From positions 1 to 9,307 of the forward strand of contig JAUXQA010000327.1 of assembly GCA_030683195.1 (NCBI GenBank): a stretch of 9,307 nt of DNA, written 5' to 3'. The first letter of the stretch is position 1, and every line of letters starts with the position of its first letter. The position numbers were made by a program, and so were the translations under genes. Below the pieces are notes generated by a model that saw nothing but the letters and a program-made list of their open reading frames with translations, was not told the DNA's origin and did not search any database. Source of the DNA: Rhodoferax sp. GTDB taxonomy: Bacteria; Pseudomonadota; Gammaproteobacteria; Burkholderiales; Burkholderiaceae_C. Shown in pieces: positions 5,764 to 9,307 of the stretch.

Positions 5764-6504
5764 TCAACCATTCAATTCATCAGCCCGTAGCTGCGCGGCC
5801 TCGAAATCCAGGTCGCCGCTGTAGATGGCACGTCCGCAGATCACGCCTTCGACGCCTTCGCTCTCTACCGCGCACAAAGCTTCGATATCGGCCATGTTGC
5901 TCAAACCGCCCGACGCGATCACGGGAATGCTCAAGGCTTGCGCGAGCTTGACGGTGGCCTCGACATTGATGCCGGTCAGCATGCCGTCGCGTCCGATGTC
6001 GGTGTAGATGATGGATTCCACACCGTAATCTTCAAATTTTTTGCCCAGATCCACCACCTCGTGGCGCGTCAGTTTGCTCCAGCCGTCGGTGGCCACTTTG
6101 CCGTCCCGGGCGTCCAGGCCGACGATGATGTGACCACCAAAGGCGGTGCAGGCATCCTGCAAAAAGCCGGGGTTCTTGACCGCAGCGGTGCCGATGATGA
6201 CGTAGCGCAAGCCAGCATCCAGATAACGCTCAATCGTGTCGAGGTCACGGATACCGCCGCCCAGTTGCACATCAATTTCACTGCCGACTTCTTTGAGGAT
6301 CTTGCGAATGGCTGCCTCATTTTTTGGCTGACCGGCAAAAGCACCATTCAAGTCCACCAGATGCAGGCGACGCGCGCCCTTGTTCACCCAATTGCGGGCC
6401 ATGACGGCCGGGTCTTCGCCAAAGGTGGTGGATTGGTCCATGTCGCCTTGCTTGAGGCGAACGCAGTGACCGTCTTTTAAATCAATTGCTGGGATTAAAA
6501 GCAT
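5764..6504 (-). CDS. hisA: ProFAR isomerase (phosphoribosylformimino-AICAR-P isomerase)
   Basis: HisA catalyses the Amadori-type isomerisation of ProFAR to PRFAR, the fourth step. The 246-residue barrel protein is of normal length and shares ancestry with HisF. Catalytic Asp8 lies in LLIPAIDLKDG, and the second acid is Asp131 in VGLDARDG; phosphate-binding loops are QLGGGIRD (80-87) and ASGGLSN in the second half. The TDIGRDGMLTG segment is typical of HisA and separates it from HisF. The start is the ATG at 6502-6504, 56 bases after the hisH stop. That gap holds a G6 run and a perfect GCGCA-G-TGCGC palindrome but no gene. Confidence 0.98.
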   Translation of the reverse strand: MLLIPAIDLKDGHCVRLKQGDMDQSTTFGEDPAVMARNWVNKGARRLHLVDLNGAFAGQPKNEAAIRKILKEVGSEIDVQLGGGIRDLDTIERYLDAGLRYVIIGTAAVKNPGFLQDACTAFGGHIIVGLDARDGKVATDGWSKLTRHEVVDLGKKFEDYGVESIIYTDIGRDGMLTGINVEATVKLAQALSIPVIASGGLSNMADIEALCAVESEGVEGVICGRAIYSGDLDFEAAQLRADELNG

Positions 6505-6560
6505 GATGCTTCAGGTTAGGGGGGAAGTTGGCAGAAAGGTGCGCAGTGCGCGGGAGTGCG

Positions 6561-7256
6561 TCAGGGATTCCAGTGGAGGAAGTTTCTGTAGAGGGACAAG
6601 CCGTGTTCAGCACTTTTTTCAGGATGGAATTGAGTCGCAAAAATATTATCGCGCGCAATCGCCGAACTAAAGCGTTGACCGTAGTCCGTCTCGCCCACGC
6701 TGTGGCGCGCATCAGACGGTTTGGCGTAAAAACTGTGCACAAAATAGAAATAACTACCATCAGGCACTTCGCCCCATACCGGATGCGGCGCCCCGCCATG
6801 GTTGTTGCGATAGACCTGGTTCCAGCCCATTTGCGGTACTTTGTACCGACTGCCGTCAGGCTGGAGTTGACCGGCGAGGTCAAACTTGATGACTTCGCCG
6901 TGAATCAGACCCAGACCCGGCGTGCCCACACCCGCCGGTCCTTCGGCGCTGTGGTCCAGCAGCATCTGCATGCCGACACAGACGCCAAACAACGGTTTGC
7001 TGGCGGCGGCCTCAAGCACTGAAGCCAGTAAGCCCGACTCACGCAGCTCGCGCATGCAGTCCGGCATGGCCCCCTGGCCCGGCAATACCACCCGCTCGGC
7101 CGAGCGCACCTCGTCGGGGTTGGCGGTGATCACGACGTGGTAACCCGTGCCTACAGCCGCCGCCTGTACGGCCTGGGACACGGAACGCAGATTACCCATG
7201 CCGTAGTCGACCACGGCCACGGTTTTGGTGCGAAAACTACTTGGAATTAAATTCAT
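6561..7256 (-). CDS. hisH: Imidazole glycerol phosphate synthase, glutamine amidotransferase subunit
   Basis: HisH is the class I glutaminase that feeds ammonia to HisF. In the 231-residue product the nucleophile is Cys93 in GVCVGMQ, and the rest of the triad is His211 and Glu213 in FHPEKS. The oxyanion-loop PGQGAMPDC is at 59-67, and QMGWN (142-146) and YFVHSFY (171-177) are family hallmarks. The fold usually begins about at KTVAVVDYGMGNLRS; here ten residues (MNLIPSSFRT) precede it. The only in-frame ATG before the conserved core is at 7254-7256, inside a repeat shared with the hisF-hisI gap; GTG at codon 13 is the alternative, but it would cut into the first beta strand. No good Shine-Dalgarno precedes the ATG. 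The function is certain; the exact start is not. Confidence 0.96.
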   Translation of the reverse strand: MNLIPSSFRTKTVAVVDYGMGNLRSVSQAVQAAAVGTGYHVVITANPDEVRSAERVVLPGQGAMPDCMRELRESGLLASVLEAAASKPLFGVCVGMQMLLDHSAEGPAGVGTPGLGLIHGEVIKFDLAGQLQPDGSRYKVPQMGWNQVYRNNHGGAPHPVWGEVPDGSYFYFVHSFYAKPSDARHSVGETDYGQRFSSAIARDNIFATQFHPEKSAEHGLSLYRNFLHWNP

Positions 7257-7287
7257 AGCTACAAACCCAATAAATACGCCGGCTAGA
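7248..7287 (-). repeat. Intergenic repeat, copy B, running into the hisH start
   Basis: On the minus strand this block contains AGCCGGCGTATTTATTGGG followed by TTTGTAGCTATGAATTTA. It matches copy A (4897-4936) at 31 of 40 positions. Its last nine bases are the first three codons of hisH; the ATG of hisH corresponds to ATT in copy A. Adjacent sequence to 7296 lets copy B form a hairpin with arms AAATACGCC (7272-7280) and GGCTATTT (7289-7296), with one bulged C and an eight-base loop. A TTTGTAG heptamer also occurs twice, once containing the hisB stop and once just before the hisH start, so the hisB-hisH gap may be mostly repeat-derived. Confidence 0.6.
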
Positions 7288-7306
7288 GGGCTATTTGACT
7301 ATAAAA

Positions 7307-7921
7307 CTACAAAGAACCCTTGGTCGAGGGGATGGTGCCGGCCGTGCGCGGGTCGAGTTCCAGCGCGCTGCGCAGGGCACGGGCAAAGGCCTTAAACACG
7401 GTCTCGGCCTGGTGGTGGGCGTTTTCGCCCCGCAGGTTGTCGATGTGTAGCGTTACAAACGCGTGATTGACAAAACCCTGGAAGAACTCGTGCGCCAGTT
7501 GCGTGTCAAAACTGCCGATCGAACCGCTGGTAAAAGGCACGTGCATCACCAAGCCGGGGCGGCCCGACATGTCCACAACCACCCGGGACAAGGCTTCGTC
7601 CAGCGGCACGTAGGCGTGGCCGTAGCGGCGAATCCCTTTTTTGTCGCCCACCGCCAGGTGCACGGCCTGGCCGAAGGCAATGCCGACATCTTCGACCGTA
7701 TGGTGGCCGTCAATGTGCAGGTCGCCATCCGCTTGAATGTCGAGGTCGATCAGGCCGTGGCGGGCAATTTGGTCCAGCATGTGGTCAAAAAAGCCAATAC
7801 CTGTGCGCAAATTGGACACCCCCGTGCCATCGAGGTTGAGCTTGACCGTGATTTTGGTTTCGGCCGTGTTGCGGGTGACTTCGGCGGTGCGGGGGGGGAG
7901 CATGGGCGTAGTGGTGGTCAT
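7307..7921 (-). CDS. hisB: Imidazoleglycerol-phosphate dehydratase
   Basis: HisB dehydrates imidazole glycerol phosphate to imidazole acetol phosphate using a di-manganese site. The 204-residue product is the monofunctional type, without the N-terminal phosphatase domain of enterobacterial HisB, so histidinol-phosphate phosphatase must be encoded elsewhere. Metal-binding and family motifs are intact: FFDHM (44-48), DGHHTVED (71-78), PLDEA (106-110) and ENAHHQAE (166-173), with the usual TIPSTKG near the C-terminus. The ATG overlaps the hisC stop as ATGA. A run of eight C on the coding strand (7891-7898) encodes part of the LPPR segment at residues 8-11, ahead of the conserved fold. An ATG at codon 7 is a second possible start. 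Confidence 0.97.
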   Translation of the reverse strand: MTTTTPMLPPRTAEVTRNTAETKITVKLNLDGTGVSNLRTGIGFFDHMLDQIARHGLIDLDIQADGDLHIDGHHTVEDVGIAFGQAVHLAVGDKKGIRRYGHAYVPLDEALSRVVVDMSGRPGLVMHVPFTSGSIGSFDTQLAHEFFQGFVNHAFVTLHIDNLRGENAHHQAETVFKAFARALRSALELDPRTAGTIPSTKGSL

Positions 7922-9018
7922 AGTGAGGCTTCAAGGGCAGCCAGCATTTGCTGGTTTTCGGCAACCGTGCCCACGGTCAAGCGCAGGCAATTGGCCAGGA
8001 GTGGGTGCATTTTAGAAACGTTCTTGATCAGAACTTGACGGGCCTTGAGGCCTTCGAAGGTCTTTTGGGCGTCTGGCACCCGAACCAAAATCATGTTCGC
8101 GTCGCTGGGGAATACCTGTACGCCGGGCAGCCGGGTCAAGGCTTCAAGGAGGAACCCACGCTGCGAACGCAACGCCTGGGCCTGGGCTGCGAACACGTCG
8201 GTGTGTTCCAGCGCAAACAGGGCGCACTCGCAATTGAGCACACTGATGTTGTAGGGCGGGCGCACTTTGTCGATTTCGGCGATCAGCGCTTTGGGCCCCA
8301 TCATGTAGCCCAGACGCACGCCAGCCAGGCCGAACTTGCTGAGCGTGCGCATCAGCAGCACATGGCTGTGGCGGGCGAGGCGGTCGATGTAGCTCTTGCT
8401 GGAGAACGGCTGGTAGGCCTCGTCCATCACGACCAGGCCGCCCTGCTCGCCCACGGCTTGAATGATCTTCTCGATCACGGCGTCATTCCACAGGTTGGCC
8501 GTGGGGTTGTTGGGGTAAGCCAGGTAGGTGATGGCAGGACGGTGTTCGGCAATGGCCTGAAGCATGGCCGCCTCATCCAGCTCGAAGTCCGCAGTCAAGG
8601 GCACGCCATGAAAAGTCAAGCCCTGCAACTGGGCGCTCATGGCATACATCACAAAGCCAGGCACCGGCGCCAGCACGCTGGCGGCCCCGACTTGCCCATC
8701 CGCTGAGGCGGGCACGTCACAGGCCAGCGCCAGCATGCTGATCAACTCGTCCGAACCGTTGCCCAACATGATGTCAAAGCCTTCGGGCATGGCGGCGTAA
8801 GTGGCCAGCGCATGGCGGAGGTCGTTGACCCGCTCACCGGGGTAACGGTTGAGCGCGAGCGCGCCAAGGCGCTGGCCCAGTTCGGCCTGCAAGGCCTCGG
8901 GCAGGCGGTGCGGGTTCTCCATGGCGTCGAGCTTGACCATGCCGGTGGCGTCCTGGACGGCGTAAGCGTGCATGGACTGCACATCCTGGCGAATCAACTG
9001 TCGGGGCTGAGTGGTCAT
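7918..9018 (-). CDS. hisC: Histidinol-phosphate aminotransferase
   Basis: HisC is a PLP-dependent class I/II aminotransferase that converts imidazole acetol phosphate plus glutamate to histidinol phosphate. The 366-residue product has the conserved N-terminal KLDAMENPH (29-37), a GNGSDE cofactor loop (86-91), YPNNPT (168-173), DEAYQPF (199-205, Asp199 and Tyr202) and the PLP lysine Lys228 in TLSKFGLAGVRLGY. An Arg in LRLTVGT near the C-terminus would bind the substrate carboxylate or phosphate. It overlaps hisD upstream and hisB downstream by ATGA, so the three genes are probably translationally coupled. Family members also act on related substrates, but the his context fixes the role. Confidence 0.98.
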   Translation of the reverse strand: MTTQPRQLIRQDVQSMHAYAVQDATGMVKLDAMENPHRLPEALQAELGQRLGALALNRYPGERVNDLRHALATYAAMPEGFDIMLGNGSDELISMLALACDVPASADGQVGAASVLAPVPGFVMYAMSAQLQGLTFHGVPLTADFELDEAAMLQAIAEHRPAITYLAYPNNPTANLWNDAVIEKIIQAVGEQGGLVVMDEAYQPFSSKSYIDRLARHSHVLLMRTLSKFGLAGVRLGYMMGPKALIAEIDKVRPPYNISVLNCECALFALEHTDVFAAQAQALRSQRGFLLEALTRLPGVQVFPSDANMILVRVPDAQKTFEGLKARQVLIKNVSKMHPLLANCLRLTVGTVAENQQMLAALEASL

Positions 9019-9307
9019 GGGGTGCCTCGCATGGGGGGAACGGTGGTCAGGCGCATTTCGGCTGCGCGGGCGTGGGCTTGCAAGCCTTCGCCATAGGCCA
9101 GTTCAGCGGCGATCAGACCCAAGGTTTGCGCCCCGGCTTCACTCACTTCAATCAGGCTGCTGCGTTTCTGGAAGTCATAGACGCCCAGCGGGCTCGAGAA
9201 ACGCGCCGTGCCGCTGGTGGGCAATACGTGGTTGGGGCCGGCGCAGTAGTCGCCCAGCGATTCGCTGGTGTACGCCCCGAGGAAAATCGCGCCGGCGTGT
9301 TTGAGCA
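9015..9307 (-). CDS. hisD: Histidinol dehydrogenase, C-terminal part only (5' end beyond the window)
   Basis: HisD carries out the last two steps, oxidising histidinol to histidine with NAD in a Zn-dependent reaction. Only the last 96 residues are inside the window; the reading frame is open to the right edge. The segment GPNHVLPTSGTARFSSPLGV is the well-known HisD signature, and ESLGDYCAGPNHV includes a metal-site His. The tail ends in VPPMRGTP. Its stop overlaps the hisC ATG as ATGA. An internal Met at 9222-9224 is not the start: conserved HisD sequence continues upstream of it to the window edge. hisG would be expected further upstream, outside this window. Confidence 0.97.
   Translation of the reverse strand, partial: LKHAGAIFLGAYTSESLGDYCAGPNHVLPTSGTARFSSPLGVYDFQKRSSLIEVSEAGAQTLGLIAAELAYGEGLQAHARAAEMRLTTVPPMRGTP

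Noticed and set aside
5938..6480. Long plus-strand open frame opposite hisA
   Set aside because: It is antisense to a fully conserved enzyme gene and shows no recognisable domain; long shadow frames are common in GC-rich codon use.
6535..6552. GCGCA-G-TGCGC palindrome in the hisH-hisA gap
   Set aside because: The arms are only five bases around a single central base, too tight for a stable hairpin, with no T-run; probably chance in GC-rich DNA.
7948..8706. 252-codon plus-strand open frame opposite hisC
   Set aside because: It is complementary to the conserved hisC sequence, rich in His/Gln/Val as expected for an antisense frame, and has no recognisable motif.

Overview
This window looks like the chromosome of a betaproteobacterium of the order Burkholderiales, most probably the family Comamonadaceae (Rhodoferax/Polaromonas-like). 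The evidence is the moderately GC-rich DNA, the protein sequences themselves, and the gene order: histidine genes, then a small membrane protein, a HIT protein, tatABC and a membrane-anchored HtrA protease. I recall this order as common in that group. Genus and species are inferred and were not verified.

Layout. At the left edge (1-368, minus) is an incomplete gene for a small cysteine-cluster protein of the YkgJ type, which runs off the window. A 137-base divergent spacer follows, then a plus-strand gene (506-1651) for a one-PDZ, membrane-anchored HtrA serine protease. Everything to the right is on the minus strand. Read in the direction of transcription, from the right edge, the genes are hisD (C-terminal part only), hisC, hisB, hisH, hisA, hisF, hisI, hisE, a DUF4870-like membrane protein, a HIT-family (HinT-like) protein, tatA, tatB and tatC. 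tatC meets the protease gene tail to tail with only 30 bases between them.

How the genes work together. The his genes encode most of the histidine pathway: HisE and HisI make the early PRATP-to-ProFAR steps, HisA the isomerisation, HisH/HisF the glutamine-dependent cyclisation, and HisB, HisC and HisD later steps. hisG is absent and would be expected beyond the right edge. Junctions are very tight. ATGA overlaps of 4 bases occur at hisD/hisC, hisC/hisB, hisE/DUF4870 and DUF4870/hinT, and tatB/tatC share one base (TGATG), which suggests translational coupling. TatA, TatB and TatC form the twin-arginine export system. An imperfect GC-rich hairpin and a good Shine-Dalgarno separate hinT from tatA, so tatABC may be partly uncoupled from the his transcript.

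The least ordinary feature is a pair of related intergenic repeats (31 of 40 positions identical by eye), one between hisF and hisI and one between hisB and hisH. The hisB-hisH copy runs into the hisH coding sequence and supplies its apparent ATG start. Otherwise the window is conserved housekeeping DNA. I see no rRNA, tRNA, CRISPR array, transposase or phage gene, and no convincing new system.
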